NCBI GenBank assembly: GCA_963724385.1
Contig: CAVRUJ010000001.1
Span: 1,488,001 to 1,552,000, forward strand
Origin: DASXQK01 sp963724385
GTDB taxonomy: Bacteria; Pseudomonadota; Alphaproteobacteria; Dongiales; Dongiaceae
Length of the DNA stretch: 64,000 nt
Direction: 5' to 3'
Made by a program: the position numbers and the translations under genes. The notes below the pieces were generated by a model, which was given only the letters and a program-made list of their open reading frames with translations, did not search any database and was not told the DNA's origin. Below are positions 8,614 through 17,433 of the stretch, piece after piece; position 1 is the first letter of the stretch, and every line of letters starts with the position of its first letter.

Positions 8614-9804
8614 ATGCCGGTGACGCACGAGCCCTGGCTCGTCGCGCTTTCGCTGGTCGTGGCGATCCAAGGCGCCTATGTCGGGCTCAGCCTGGCGGTG
8701 CAGATCGGCGGCGCCGAGGGCATGCGCCGACGCCTTTTGCTCGCCGGCGCCGCGTTGTCGCTCGCGGTCGCCATCTGGGCCATGCATTTCGTCGGCATGC
8801 TGGCGGCGAGGCTTCCTTTCCCGACCGACTATCTCGTCTTCCCGACGCTGCTTTCTTTCCTCGTCTGCGTCATCGTCGTGGGCGCGGCGGTCTTCGCGGT
8901 CAGCGCCGGCCCGCTGACGCCAGCGCGCCTCGTGGTCTCGGCGGTGGCCATGGGGGTCGGCATTGCTTCGATGCATTACATCGGCATGGCGGCGCTGCAC
9001 GCGAGCGCCCATCTCGAGCATGACCCGGTCTTTGTCGTCGCCAGCGTGGTGGTCGGCATCGCCGCCTCGGGCCTGGCGCTCTGGCTCGCCGGCGGACGGC
9101 AAGGCCGCCCGCCCCTGCTGCTCTCGGCCACGGCCTTCGGGCTTGCGATCGCGGGGATGCACTACACCGCCATGGCCGGGCTCACGGTGTTTGCCCATGC
9201 CGGTGCGAAGGCGAGCGGCCCGGCGCTGTCGACCGACCTCCTCGCCATCGTCGTCGCCGTGGTCGCGTTCCTGGTCTCAGGCATGTTCCTGCTGATCCTG
9301 GTGCCAGACCGATCAAGTGCGCCGACCGCGGCAGCTGTCCCCGCTCTGAAAACCGAATCTGAACCGCAGCCCGCGCTGCCGACGCCGGCGGCCGAGCTTG
9401 GCCAGGGAACCTTCGCGCCCCTGCGCGGCGCCGGCGGCCCGCCGCGCCGCGCGGCACGCCAGCTTCCGGTGGAAAAGGGCGGAGCCACCTTCTTCCTGCC
9501 GGTTGAGGAGATCGTCGCGGTCCACGCCAACGCCCACTACACTTACGTCTTCGACGGCAAAAGCCAGCTCTTCTGTCCGCTTTCCATCGGCGAGGTGGAG
9601 CAGCGCCTTGACGCCAACCAGTTCCTGCGCGTCCACCGCAGCCATATCGTCAACCTCGAGCGCGTCGCCGGGCTGAAGCGCGCCGGCGACAACGGCGTCG
9701 TGGAGCTGGCGGCCCAGGGCTCCCACACGGTTCCCGTCAGCCGGAACCGGTTCAACTGGTTGAAGTCGCAGCTGGGCTTGAGGCTGGGCCAGGCGGCGCA
9801 ATAG
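8614..9804 (+). CDS. coxC: MHYT-LytTR membrane-bound regulator (CoxC/CoxH-type)
   Basis: A 396-residue protein with an N-terminal membrane sensor and C-terminal DNA-binding domain. Residues ~1-235 form about seven to eight membrane helices with three MHYT signatures (MHFVGML, MHYIGMA, MHYTAMA), proposed to bind copper or sense CO, O2 or NO. After a Pro/Ala-rich linker, residues ~285-395 form a LytTR domain (FFLPVEEIVAVHANAHYTYVF; FLRVHRSHIVNLERV). This architecture is that of CoxC and CoxH in Oligotropha carboxidovorans, whose genes lie in the CO dehydrogenase cluster. Here it sits just upstream of coxM, separated by a cupin gene on the other strand. It probably controls the cox genes; CoxC versus CoxH cannot be told apart. 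Confidence 0.85.
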   Translation: MPVTHEPWLVALSLVVAIQGAYVGLSLAVQIGGAEGMRRRLLLAGAALSLAVAIWAMHFVGMLAARLPFPTDYLVFPTLLSFLVCVIVVGAAVFAVSAGPLTPARLVVSAVAMGVGIASMHYIGMAALHASAHLEHDPVFVVASVVVGIAASGLALWLAGGRQGRPPLLLSATAFGLAIAGMHYTAMAGLTVFAHAGAKASGPALSTDLLAIVVAVVAFLVSGMFLLILVPDRSSAPTAAAVPALKTESEPQPALPTPAAELGQGTFAPLRGAGGPPRRAARQLPVEKGGATFFLPVEEIVAVHANAHYTYVFDGKSQLFCPLSIGEVEQRLDANQFLRVHRSHIVNLERVAGLKRAGDNGVVELAAQGSHTVPVSRNRFNWLKSQLGLRLGQAAQ

Positions 9805-9825
9805 GCGGGCGCTGCCGCTTAGGCC

Positions 9826-10278
9826 TTACGCGCCGCCGGGCGGCTTCGGCGCCGCCAGCACGAGCCCATAGCGGGCCATCACCACCGCCATCCTGGCCGG
9901 GTTGGGACCGCCTGGCGCGTTGGCGATCTCGGCTATATCGCGGAAATACTGCGCGCCGATGTCCGGAGTCAGGATGACGAGGGCCCGAGCCGTGCGGTCA
10001 TGGGGATTGCTGAACGCGTGGACGGAACCGCGCGGCGTGTACATGCGCTCGCCCGGGCCGAGGTCGCGCGTCTCGCCGTCGACCGAATAGCGCAGCCTGC
10101 CCTCGAGGACATACACGACCTCTTCGTTGTCCCGGTGGCTGTGGGCCGGAGGCACCCGCGCGCCGGCCGGCACGGTCAACTCGAACACGCCGACCCCGGC
10201 GCCCGCGACGGTCCCGTCGATCAGGTAGCGGATCTCGAGCTGCCCGATTTTCACGGCCGGCTGTTCCTGCGGTTGCAT
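9826..10278 (-). CDS. Cupin-domain protein
   Basis: A 150-residue single cupin. Motif 1 is PPAHSHRDNEEVVYVLEGRL and motif 2 is PRGSVHAFSNP, giving the two histidines, a glutamate and a third histidine of a metal site. It is likely a small cytoplasmic metal-binding protein or an enzyme; no DNA-binding part is present. It is inserted between the coxC-like regulator and coxM on the opposite strand, converging with the regulator gene 21 bases apart. Whether it belongs to CO metabolism is unknown. Confidence 0.8.
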   Translation of the reverse strand: MQPQEQPAVKIGQLEIRYLIDGTVAGAGVGVFELTVPAGARVPPAHSHRDNEEVVYVLEGRLRYSVDGETRDLGPGERMYTPRGSVHAFSNPHDRTARALVILTPDIGAQYFRDIAEIANAPGGPNPARMAVVMARYGLVLAAPKPPGGA

Positions 10279-10396
10279 CCATCGCCTCCTGGCGGAATCT
10301 AAATGTGGGCGGCCTCTTCAGAAGGCCGATACTCTACCCGGCCGGTGCCATCGACAAGTTTGGATCGCGCTGCATTGCAGCAGAATATTCGGCCGC

Positions 10397-10433
10397 GGCC
10401 AAATTTTTTGCCCAATTTTGGCCATATTTGGCC
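10397..10433 (+). promoter_or_regulatory. Helically phased GGCC/A-T-tract direct repeats upstream of coxM
   Basis: Within the 340-base region before coxM, GGCC-type elements start at 10397, 10410 (GCCC), 10420 and 10430, spaced 13, 10 and 10 bases. They are separated by A/T tracts (AAATTTTTT, AATTTT, ATATTT). LytTR regulators bind short direct repeats about one helical turn apart. This is therefore a reasonable candidate operator for the neighbouring MHYT-LytTR protein, or a curved-DNA element. It lies ~190 bases before the coxM start. The assignment is inference. Confidence 0.4.
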
Positions 10434-10505
10434 GCCGAGCAGCGGATCGCGTCAAGCTGGCTGACGCATTTCGTGCAATTCATGCAGGGCCGGCGCGGTT
10501 GGTGC

Positions 10506-10532
10506 AGCCTCGCACCGCTCGTGCTTGAGGCT
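10506..10532 (+). promoter_or_regulatory. Imperfect hairpin in the coxM leader
   Basis: AGCCTCGCAC (10506-10515) pairs with GTGC-TT-GAGGCT (10521-10532) around a five-base loop, with a two-base bulge. It lies ~85 bases before coxM. No U-run follows, so it is not an ordinary terminator; it could be a leader structure or chance. Confidence 0.3.
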
Positions 10533-10618
10533 TTGCCGCCGCAGCGCAGCAAAGCGCAGCTTTTGGATCGACCAGCCGGCTGAAGCCGGCGGCCCAACTC
10601 CTGGGAGGATCCGCCCCG

Positions 10619-11482
10619 ATGATTCCAGGCTCATTCGCCTATCACCGTCCAAAATCCGTGGCCGAGGCCGTGGCCAAGCTCGCCGAGCTGGGGGAAGACG
10701 CGCGCGCCATCGCCGGCGGCCATAGCTTGATCCCGATGATGAAGCTGCGCCTGGCCGCGCCCGACCATCTGGTCGACCTCAAAGACGTGGCCGGGCTCAA
10801 GGGCGTGCGCACCGAAGGCGCGGACATCGTCATCGGCGCAATGACGACCCAGCATGAGCTGATCGGCTCCGAGCTTCTGGCGAGCAAGCTTCCGATCCTG
10901 CGCGAAACGTCGCTTGTCATCGCCGATCCGCAAGTGCGCTATGTCGGCACCTTGGGCGGGAATGTAGCCAACGGCGATCCCGGCAACGACATGCCGGCGG
11001 TGATGCTGGCGCTGGGCGCCACTTACCAGCTGACAGGCAAGAAAGGCGAGCGGCGCGTGGCGGCGCGGGAGTTCTATCAGGGCGCCTATTTCACCGCGAT
11101 GGAAGCGGGCGAGATCCTGACCGCGATCCGCATCCCGGCCCCGCCCGCCGGCCACGGCTACGCTTACGAAAAGCTGAAGCGCAAGATCGGCGACTACGCG
11201 ACCGCCGCGGCGGCGGTTATCCTGACCATGAACGCCGGCAAGGTCGCGAGCTGCGCCATCGGCCTCACCAATGTGGCGGAGACGCCGCTGTTCGCCGAGG
11301 CAGCGGGCAAGCTTCTCGTCGGCTCCGGCCTCGATGCCGCGACGGTCAAGAAGGCCGTGGCCGCGGCAGAGGCGATTACAGCGCCGGCCTCGGACAACCG
11401 GGGGCCTGCCGCCTATCGCACCAAGATGGCCGGCGTGATGCTGACCCGAGCGCTCGCCCGCGCCCGAGCCCGCGCCGCTTGA
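10619..11482 (+). CDS. coxM: Aerobic CO dehydrogenase, medium FAD subunit CoxM
   Basis: A 287-residue FAD-binding subunit of the molybdenum hydroxylase family. The two flavin motifs are AGGHSLIPMMKLR (residues ~32-44) and TLGGNVANGDPGND (~111-124), as in CoxM of known CO dehydrogenases. It passes electrons from the CoxS iron-sulfur clusters to the quinone pool or another acceptor. The start is supported by GGGAGGA a few bases upstream. It is the first gene of the coxMSLDEF operon, 16 bases before coxS. Confidence 0.93.
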   Translation: MIPGSFAYHRPKSVAEAVAKLAELGEDARAIAGGHSLIPMMKLRLAAPDHLVDLKDVAGLKGVRTEGADIVIGAMTTQHELIGSELLASKLPILRETSLVIADPQVRYVGTLGGNVANGDPGNDMPAVMLALGATYQLTGKKGERRVAAREFYQGAYFTAMEAGEILTAIRIPAPPAGHGYAYEKLKRKIGDYATAAAAVILTMNAGKVASCAIGLTNVAETPLFAEAAGKLLVGSGLDAATVKKAVAAAEAITAPASDNRGPAAYRTKMAGVMLTRALARARARAA

Positions 11483-11498
11483 ACCGGGGAGATCGGAC

Positions 11499-11999
11499 AT
11501 GGCCAAGACCCAAGTGAAGATGAAAGTGAACGGCGCCGCTGTCGAGGCGCTGGTCGAGCCCCGGACCCTGCTGATCCATTTCCTGCGCGAGCAGCTGAAC
11601 CTGACCGGGCCCCATATCGGCTGCGACACCAGCCATTGCGGGGCCTGCACCGTCGATCTCGACGGCAAGTCGGTCAAATCCTGCACGGTGTTCGCGGTCC
11701 AGGCCGACGGCGGCGAGGTCTTGACCATCGAGGGCATCGCGGCGGCCGACGGGACGCTGCATGCCTTGCAGGAGGGCTTCCGCGAGATGCACGGCCTGCA
11801 ATGCGGCTTCTGCACCCCGGGCATGATCACGCGGGCCTATCGCCTGCTGAAGGAGAACCCGAAGCCGAGCGAGGACGAGATCCGCCAAGGCATCGCCGGC
11901 AATCTCTGCCGCTGCACCGGCTATCAGAACATCGTCAAGGCCATTCAATTCGCCGCCGCCAAGCTCGGCGGCGCGACCGCCCGGGAGGCTGCCGAATGA
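11499..11999 (+). CDS. coxS: Aerobic CO dehydrogenase, small [2Fe-2S] subunit CoxS
   Basis: A 166-residue subunit with two [2Fe-2S] clusters. The plant-type N-terminal cluster is ligated by C42, C47, C50 and C62 (GCDTSHCGACTVDL...SC). The second is held in the C-terminal helical domain by GLQCGFCTPGM and GNLCRCTGYQ. It relays electrons from the Mo-Cu site in CoxL to FAD in CoxM. Its stop overlaps the coxL start by four bases, so synthesis of the two is coupled. Confidence 0.95.
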   Translation: MAKTQVKMKVNGAAVEALVEPRTLLIHFLREQLNLTGPHIGCDTSHCGACTVDLDGKSVKSCTVFAVQADGGEVLTIEGIAAADGTLHALQEGFREMHGLQCGFCTPGMITRAYRLLKENPKPSEDEIRQGIAGNLCRCTGYQNIVKAIQFAAAKLGGATAREAAE

Positions 12000-14416
12000 A
12001 CGACATCACACCCAGCAGGGAAGAACGTATCGAGCGCCTGCAAGGCATGGGCTGCAAGCGCAAGCGCGTGGAAGACGTTCGCTTCGTCCAGGGCAAGGGC
12101 AACTATGTGGACGACCTCAAGCTGCCCGGCACGATCTATGGCGATTTCGTGCGCTCGCCCTATGGCCATGCGCGGATCAAGAAGATCGACGCCTCCAAGG
12201 CCAAGGCCCTGCCGGGCGTGATCGCGGTGCTGACCGCGGCCGACCTGAAGCCCCTCAGCCTGCACTACATGCCGACCTTGGCCGGCAACGTCCAGGCGGT
12301 GCTGGCCGAAGAGAAGGTCCTGTTCCAGAACCAGGAAGTCGCCTTCGTCATCGCCGAGGACCGCTACACCGCCGCCGATGCCGTCGAGCTGGTGGAGGTG
12401 GAGTACGAGGCGCTGCCGGTGATCGTCGACCCTTTCAAATCCATGGCCAAGGACGCGCCGGTCTTGCGCGAGGACATCAAGGACAAGACCGACGGCGCAC
12501 ATGGCAAGCGCAAGCACTACAACCACATCTTCGCCTGGGAGATCGGCGACAAGGAAGCGACCGACGCCGCCTTCAAGAAGGCCGAGGTGACGGTCAAGGA
12601 ACTCATCTCCTACCAGCGCGTGCATCCCGCGCCGCTGGAGACCTGCCAATGCGTCGCCTCCTTCGACAAGATCAAGGGCGAGCTCACGGTCTGGGGCACT
12701 TTCCAGGCGCCGCATGTGATCCGCACCGTCGCCTCGCTCATCTCGAAGATTCCGGAGCATAAGATTCATGTGATCGCGCCGGACATCGGCGGCGGCTTCG
12801 GCAACAAGGTGGGCGCCTATCCCGGCTACATCTGCGCCGTGGTTGCCTCCATCGTGACGGGCCGGCCGGTGAAATGGGTCGAGGACAGGATCGAGAACCT
12901 CTCCACCACCGCCTTTGCCCGCGACTACCACATGACGGCGGAGATCGGCGCGACCAAGGACGGGCGGGTCACGGCCTTGCGCGTCCATGTGCTGGCGGAT
13001 CACGGGGCGTTCGACGCCTGCGCCGACCCGACCAAATGGCCGGCCGGATTCTTCAACATCGTCAGCGGCTCCTACGACTTCCCCGTCGCCCATGTGGCGG
13101 TAGACGGCGTCTACACCAACAAGGCGCCGGGTGGGGTCGCCTACCGCTGCTCCTTCCGGGTGACGGAAGCCGCCTATTGCATCGAGCGGGCGATGGACAT
13201 CCTGGCCCAGAAACTCGGCCTGGATCCGGCCGAGCTCAGGATGAAGAACCTGATCAAACGCGAGCAGTTCCCCTACCAGTCGGCCTTGGGCTGGGAATAC
13301 GATTCGGGCGACTACCACGCGGCCCTGAAGAAGGTCATGGATGCGGTCGGCTACGCCAAGCTTCGCGAGGAGCAGAAATCGCGCCAGGCCGCCTTCAAGC
13401 GCGGCGAGACGCGGGAGCTGATGGGCATTGGGGTCGCCTTCTTCACCGAGATCGTCGGCGCCGGGCCTTCGCGCAACTGCGACATCCTCGGCATCGCCAT
13501 GTTCGATTCGGCCGAGATCCGCATCCATCCCACGGGCGCGGTGATCGCCCGCATGGGCACCAAGTCCCAGGGCCAGGGCCACGAGACGACCTATGCCCAG
13601 ATCATCGCCAGCGAGCTCGGCATTCCCGCCGCCGACATTGCCATCGAGGAGGGCAACACCGACACCGCGCCCTACGGCCTCGGCACCTACGGCTCCCGCT
13701 CGACGCCAACGGGCGGGGCGGCCACGGCCATGGCCGCACGCAAGATCAGGGCGAAAGCCCAGATGATCGCCGCCCATCTGCTGGAGGTTTCGGAATACGA
13801 CCTCGAGTGGGACGTGGATCGCTTCCGGGTCAAGGGCAATCCCGAAAAGGCCAAGACCATGAAGGAGATCGCCTGGGCCGCCTACAACCGCGTCCCACCC
13901 GGGATGGAGCCGGGATTGGAGGCGGTCAACTACTACGACCCGCCCAACATGACCTATCCTTTCGGCGCCTATATCTGCGTGGTCGACGTGGACGTCGATA
14001 CGGGCCAAGTCAAGGTCCGGCGGTTCTATGCGCTCGACGACTGCGGCACCCGGATCAATCCCATGATCATCGAAGGCCAGATCCATGGCGGCCTCACCGA
14101 GGCCTTCGCCATCGCCATGGGCCAGGAGATCCGCTACGACGAGGCGGGCAACCTGACCGGCCCATCCTTCATGGACTACTTCATGCCCACGGCCGTCGAG
14201 ACGCCGAAATGGGAGACCGACTGGACGACCACCCCTTCGCCCCACCATCCGATCGGCGCCAAGGGCGTGGGCGAGAGCCCTAATGTCGGCGGCGTGCCCT
14301 GCTTCGCCAATGCCGTCAACGACGCCTTCAAGTTCCTGGGTTCGACCCATATCGCCATGCCGCACGACAACTGGCGGACCTGGACGGTGGCCGAAAAGCT
14401 GGGGCTGCATGGGTAG
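11996..14416 (+). CDS. coxL: Aerobic CO dehydrogenase, large catalytic subunit CoxL (form I)
   Basis: An 806-residue molybdopterin-binding subunit, close to the ~809 residues of the O. carboxidovorans enzyme. It contains AYRCSFR with Cys385; this is the form I signature loop, and the Cys is the ligand of the Cu-S-Mo site. GGGFGNK contacts the cofactor and the catalytic glutamate lies in GAKGVGES near the C-terminus. It should therefore oxidise CO to CO2 rather than be one of the form II relatives (AYRGAGR). The start is the ATG in the ATGA overlap with coxS, preceded by GGGAGG; the frame is open further upstream but only inside coxS. Confidence 0.95.
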   Translation: MNDITPSREERIERLQGMGCKRKRVEDVRFVQGKGNYVDDLKLPGTIYGDFVRSPYGHARIKKIDASKAKALPGVIAVLTAADLKPLSLHYMPTLAGNVQAVLAEEKVLFQNQEVAFVIAEDRYTAADAVELVEVEYEALPVIVDPFKSMAKDAPVLREDIKDKTDGAHGKRKHYNHIFAWEIGDKEATDAAFKKAEVTVKELISYQRVHPAPLETCQCVASFDKIKGELTVWGTFQAPHVIRTVASLISKIPEHKIHVIAPDIGGGFGNKVGAYPGYICAVVASIVTGRPVKWVEDRIENLSTTAFARDYHMTAEIGATKDGRVTALRVHVLADHGAFDACADPTKWPAGFFNIVSGSYDFPVAHVAVDGVYTNKAPGGVAYRCSFRVTEAAYCIERAMDILAQKLGLDPAELRMKNLIKREQFPYQSALGWEYDSGDYHAALKKVMDAVGYAKLREEQKSRQAAFKRGETRELMGIGVAFFTEIVGAGPSRNCDILGIAMFDSAEIRIHPTGAVIARMGTKSQGQGHETTYAQIIASELGIPAADIAIEEGNTDTAPYGLGTYGSRSTPTGGAATAMAARKIRAKAQMIAAHLLEVSEYDLEWDVDRFRVKGNPEKAKTMKEIAWAAYNRVPPGMEPGLEAVNYYDPPNMTYPFGAYICVVDVDVDTGQVKVRRFYALDDCGTRINPMIIEGQIHGGLTEAFAIAMGQEIRYDEAGNLTGPSFMDYFMPTAVETPKWETDWTTTPSPHHPIGAKGVGESPNVGGVPCFANAVNDAFKFLGSTHIAMPHDNWRTWTVAEKLGLHG

Positions 14417-14424
14417 GGGCGCCT

Positions 14425-14454
14425 GCCCGGCCGGTCTTGCATTGCCGGCCGGGC
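14425..14454 (+). promoter_or_regulatory. Perfect 10-bp hairpin between coxL and coxD
   Basis: GCCCGGCCGG (14425-14434) and CCGGCCGGGC (14445-14454) form a perfect stem with a 10-base loop, starting eight bases after the coxL stop. No U-tract follows. It may stabilise or process the coxMSL part of the transcript, or partly terminate it, so that structural subunits outnumber the accessory proteins. Confidence 0.55.
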
Positions 14455-14472
14455 CCGCTTAGCTGACTTGGC

Positions 14473-15354
14473 ATGACCTTGAACCGAGCCCAGATCGCAC
14501 AAGGCCTGGAAGCGGCCGATTATGTGGCCGACCGGGATCTGGCCATGGCGATCTGGCTGATGGATTTCCTGAAGCGCCCGCTGCTGCTGGAGGGCGAGGC
14601 GGGGGTGGGCAAGACGGCGGTCGCCAAGGCGCTCGCCGAGCTGCACAAGGCCGAGCTCATCCGCCTGCAGTGCTACGAGGGCCTGGATCAGAACGCCGCC
14701 CTCTACGAGTGGAACTATCAGCGCCAGCTGCTCGCCATCAAGGCGCGCGAAGGGACCGGCGAGAACGCCGACGCGGTCGAGGAGCATGTGTTCTCCGAGA
14801 AATACCTGCTCGAACGGCCCTTGCTCGCGGCCATCCGCCGGGAAAAGCCGCCGGTGCTCCTGATCGACGAAGTCGACCGGGCCGACGAGGAGTTCGAGGC
14901 GTTCCTGCTCGAGCTGCTCTCCGACTTCCAGGTCAGCATTCCCGAGCTCGGCACCGTGAGCGCCACTTCAATCCCGCGGGTCGTGCTCACCTCCAACGGC
15001 ACGCGCGAGCTTTCCGATGCCCTGCGCCGGCGCTGCCTTTACCACTACGTCGATTTTCCCGACATGGACCGCGAAGCCCGCATCATCCTGACGCGACTGC
15101 CAGGCATCGACAGCGCGCTCGCCCATCAGGTCGCCCGCATGGTGGCGGCGATCCGGAAGGAAGATCTGCGGAAGATTCCCGGCGTCGCCGAGACCCTCGA
15201 TTGGGCCGCGACCCTGGCCGGGCTCGGCGTCGCCGACCTGCGCCAGGAGCCCGAGGCGCTGCACGAGACCATCGTCTGCCTCCTGAAGACCCATGAGGAC
15301 CGTTCGCGGGTGACGCCGGAGCTGGTCGACCGGCTTCTCGGCAAGGTGGCATGA
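14473..15354 (+). CDS. coxD: CoxD, MoxR-type AAA+ ATPase for CO dehydrogenase maturation
   Basis: A 293-residue AAA+ protein. Walker A is GEAGVGKT (residues 41-48), Walker B is VLLIDEVDRADEEFEAFLLE, and sensor-1 is VVLTSNGTRELSDALRRRC, the MoxR/CoxD pattern. In Oligotropha, CoxD is needed to put sulfur and copper into the active site of CoxL. It overlaps coxE by four bases, and the pair resembles the general MoxR-VWA chaperone arrangement. The ATG at 14473 is the only reasonable start. Confidence 0.92.
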   Translation: MTLNRAQIAQGLEAADYVADRDLAMAIWLMDFLKRPLLLEGEAGVGKTAVAKALAELHKAELIRLQCYEGLDQNAALYEWNYQRQLLAIKAREGTGENADAVEEHVFSEKYLLERPLLAAIRREKPPVLLIDEVDRADEEFEAFLLELLSDFQVSIPELGTVSATSIPRVVLTSNGTRELSDALRRRCLYHYVDFPDMDREARIILTRLPGIDSALAHQVARMVAAIRKEDLRKIPGVAETLDWAATLAGLGVADLRQEPEALHETIVCLLKTHEDRSRVTPELVDRLLGKVA

Positions 15355-16574
15355 CGGCGGGCAGCCTCGCCGCGGCCAATGGCGCGACGGGCGAAAGCGC
15401 AGCGGGGGAGAGCGTCGGCCCCGCCATGCGCCGGCGGCTTGCGGGCTTCATCCGCAGCTTGCGCGACAACGGCTTCACCCTGGGGCTGGCCGAGACGCGG
15501 GACGCGCTCCGGATCCTGGCCTCGCCGGCGGCGGCGCGCCCTTCGGCGCTCAAGCCGGCGCTGCGCGCGCTTTGCTCGGCCACCCATTCGGATTGGGAGC
15601 GCTTCGATGAAATCTTCGAAGCCTATTGGCGCGGCCGGGGCCTGCGACGGAGCACACAGCTCGCCGGAACGCCGTCCGAGCATCTGAAGCCCCAGCGCCG
15701 CTTGGGGCATAGTGCCAGCGAAAGCGGGGCCGGCATGCCCGATCACGTCGAGCGGCGCGAGGGGCCGGAAGGCGACAACCCTGCCGATGGGCGCGGCCGC
15801 AAGGGAGGCGCCTCGCGCTGGGAGAGTTTGGCCGCGACCGACGTGCGCCACATCACCGACCCCGAGGATATGGCCGCCGCCCATGAGCTGGCCGAGCGCC
15901 TGGCGCGAAGCATGCGCGCGCGGCTCGTGCGCCGGCAGCGGGCGCGGCGCAGCGGCCGGCGCCTGGATCTCCGGCGCACCATCCATCGCAGCATCTCCCA
16001 TGGCGGCACGCCGCTGGACCTGGTCTGGCGCCGGCGCAAGCCGAAGCCCTTGCGCCTGGTGATCCTGCTCGACGCGTCGGGCTCCATGAGCCTCTACACC
16101 GCCTTCTTCCTGCGCTTCATCCACGGCGTGGTGGACGCCTTCCGCGAGGCCGAAGTCTTCGTCTTCCACACCCGCCTCGCCCATGTCTCGGACTCGCTTC
16201 GCGAGCGCGACGCGGCGCGGGCCATCGACCGGATGTCGCTGATGGCCCAGGGCATCGGCGGCGGCACGCGGATCGGGGAGAGCCTCGCTACGTTCAATCG
16301 CTGGCACGCGGCGCGTGTCATCAATTCGCGCACCGCGGTGATGATCGTCTCCGACGGCTACGACACGGGCGAGCCGGAAAAGCTGGCCGAGGAAATGCGG
16401 CGGCTCCGGCGGCGCTGCCGGCGCATCGTCTGGCTCAATCCCCTCATCGGCTGGCAGGACTATGCACCCGAGGCCCGCGGCATGCAGGCGGCGCTGCCCT
16501 ATGTCGACCTGTTCGCGCCGGCACATAATCTCGAGAGCCTCGCGGCCCTCGAGCCCTATCTCGCGAGGATCTGA
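15351..16574 (+). CDS. coxE: CoxE, VWA-domain protein for CO dehydrogenase maturation
   Basis: A 407-residue protein of the CoxE family. The N-terminal half is alpha-helical, and a charged Arg-rich stretch follows (ARSMRARLVRRQRARRSGRR). The von Willebrand A domain begins near residue 230 with VILLDASGSMSLY, giving a complete MIDAS DxSxS at D241. With CoxD it is thought to handle copper and sulfur delivery to CoxL. It is translationally coupled to coxD (ATGA) and is followed three bases later by coxF. Confidence 0.92.
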   Translation: MTAGSLAAANGATGESAAGESVGPAMRRRLAGFIRSLRDNGFTLGLAETRDALRILASPAAARPSALKPALRALCSATHSDWERFDEIFEAYWRGRGLRRSTQLAGTPSEHLKPQRRLGHSASESGAGMPDHVERREGPEGDNPADGRGRKGGASRWESLAATDVRHITDPEDMAAAHELAERLARSMRARLVRRQRARRSGRRLDLRRTIHRSISHGGTPLDLVWRRRKPKPLRLVILLDASGSMSLYTAFFLRFIHGVVDAFREAEVFVFHTRLAHVSDSLRERDAARAIDRMSLMAQGIGGGTRIGESLATFNRWHAARVINSRTAVMIVSDGYDTGEPEKLAEEMRRLRRRCRRIVWLNPLIGWQDYAPEARGMQAALPYVDLFAPAHNLESLAALEPYLARI

Positions 16575-16577
16575 CCC

Positions 16578-17417
16578 ATGAAGAGGAACCACGCGGACGA
16601 GCTGCTCGATCTGATCTCGGCCAAGCGGGCCAAGGGCGAGCCCTTCGCGCTCGCGACCGTCGTGCGCACGGTCGCCGCCACGGCGGCCAAGGCGGGGGCC
16701 AAGGCGGTCATCGGCCCCGACGGCAGCATGACCGAAGGCTGGATCGGAGGCGGCTGCGCGCGGGCCGCGGTGGCGAAGGCCGCCAAAGAGGCGCTGGCCG
16801 ACGGCAAGCCCCGCCTGGTCTCGGTCCAGCCGCCCGACGTGCTGCAGGAGCAAGGCCTCAGCGCGGGCGAGGAGCGGGTGGGCGTGCGCTTCGCCCGCAA
16901 CATGTGCCCGAGCCGCGGCACCATGGACGTGTTCGTCGAGCCGGTGCTGCCGCGCCCGCGGGTGGTGATCTTCGGCGGCAGCCCCGTGGCCGTCGCCATC
17001 GCCGACCTCGGCCGGCGGATGGGATTCTTCGTCACCGTCTGCGCACCGGCCGCCGAGCAGGGCGCCTTCGCCGAGGTGGACGAACGCATCGAAGGCTATG
17101 CCCTGCCGGTGCAAAGCGAGAAGGGCCGCTATGTCGTCGTCTCGACCCAGGGCCGGGGCGACGAGGCGGCGCTGGAAGCAGCACTCGCGGCCGACGCCGA
17201 CTACGTCGCCTTCGTGGGCAGCCGCAAGAAGGCGGCGGCGCTGCGCAAGGCGCTGGCCGGACGCGGCGTCGATCCCGAGCGCCTGGCGGCCTTGAAGGCG
17301 CCGGCCGGCCTCGACCTCGGCGCCATCACGCCCGAGGAGATCGCTGTCTCCATCCTGGCCGAGATCACCGCTCACCGAAGGCGCGGCCAGCCGCGGGGCG
17401 AGGCGCCCGCGACCTAA
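16578..17417 (+). CDS. coxF: CoxF, XdhC/CoxI-family maturation protein
   Basis: A 279-residue XdhC-like protein. The N-terminal XdhC/CoxI region includes GWIGGGCARAAV and a cysteine in RNMCPSRGTMDVFVEP. The C-terminal Rossmann-like region is VVIFGGSPVAVAIADLGRRMG and then VAFVGSRKKAAALR. Such proteins bind molybdenum cofactor and help load it into hydroxylases. Its place after coxE matches the coxF position in Oligotropha. It is the last gene before a strong terminator. coxG, coxH, coxI and coxK are not seen in this window. Confidence 0.9.
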   Translation: MKRNHADELLDLISAKRAKGEPFALATVVRTVAATAAKAGAKAVIGPDGSMTEGWIGGGCARAAVAKAAKEALADGKPRLVSVQPPDVLQEQGLSAGEERVGVRFARNMCPSRGTMDVFVEPVLPRPRVVIFGGSPVAVAIADLGRRMGFFVTVCAPAAEQGAFAEVDERIEGYALPVQSEKGRYVVVSTQGRGDEAALEAALAADADYVAFVGSRKKAAALRKALAGRGVDPERLAALKAPAGLDLGAITPEEIAVSILAEITAHRRRGQPRGEAPAT

Positions 17418-17433
17418 GTCGCGCGGGCCGCCG

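Noticed and set aside
11945..14410. 821-codon open frame opposite coxL
   Set aside because: Antisense shadow; composition is Gly/Arg/His-rich without domains, and coxL is unambiguous.
15126..17375. 749-codon open frame opposite coxD-coxE-coxF
   Set aside because: Same artefact; it crosses three real genes on the other strand.
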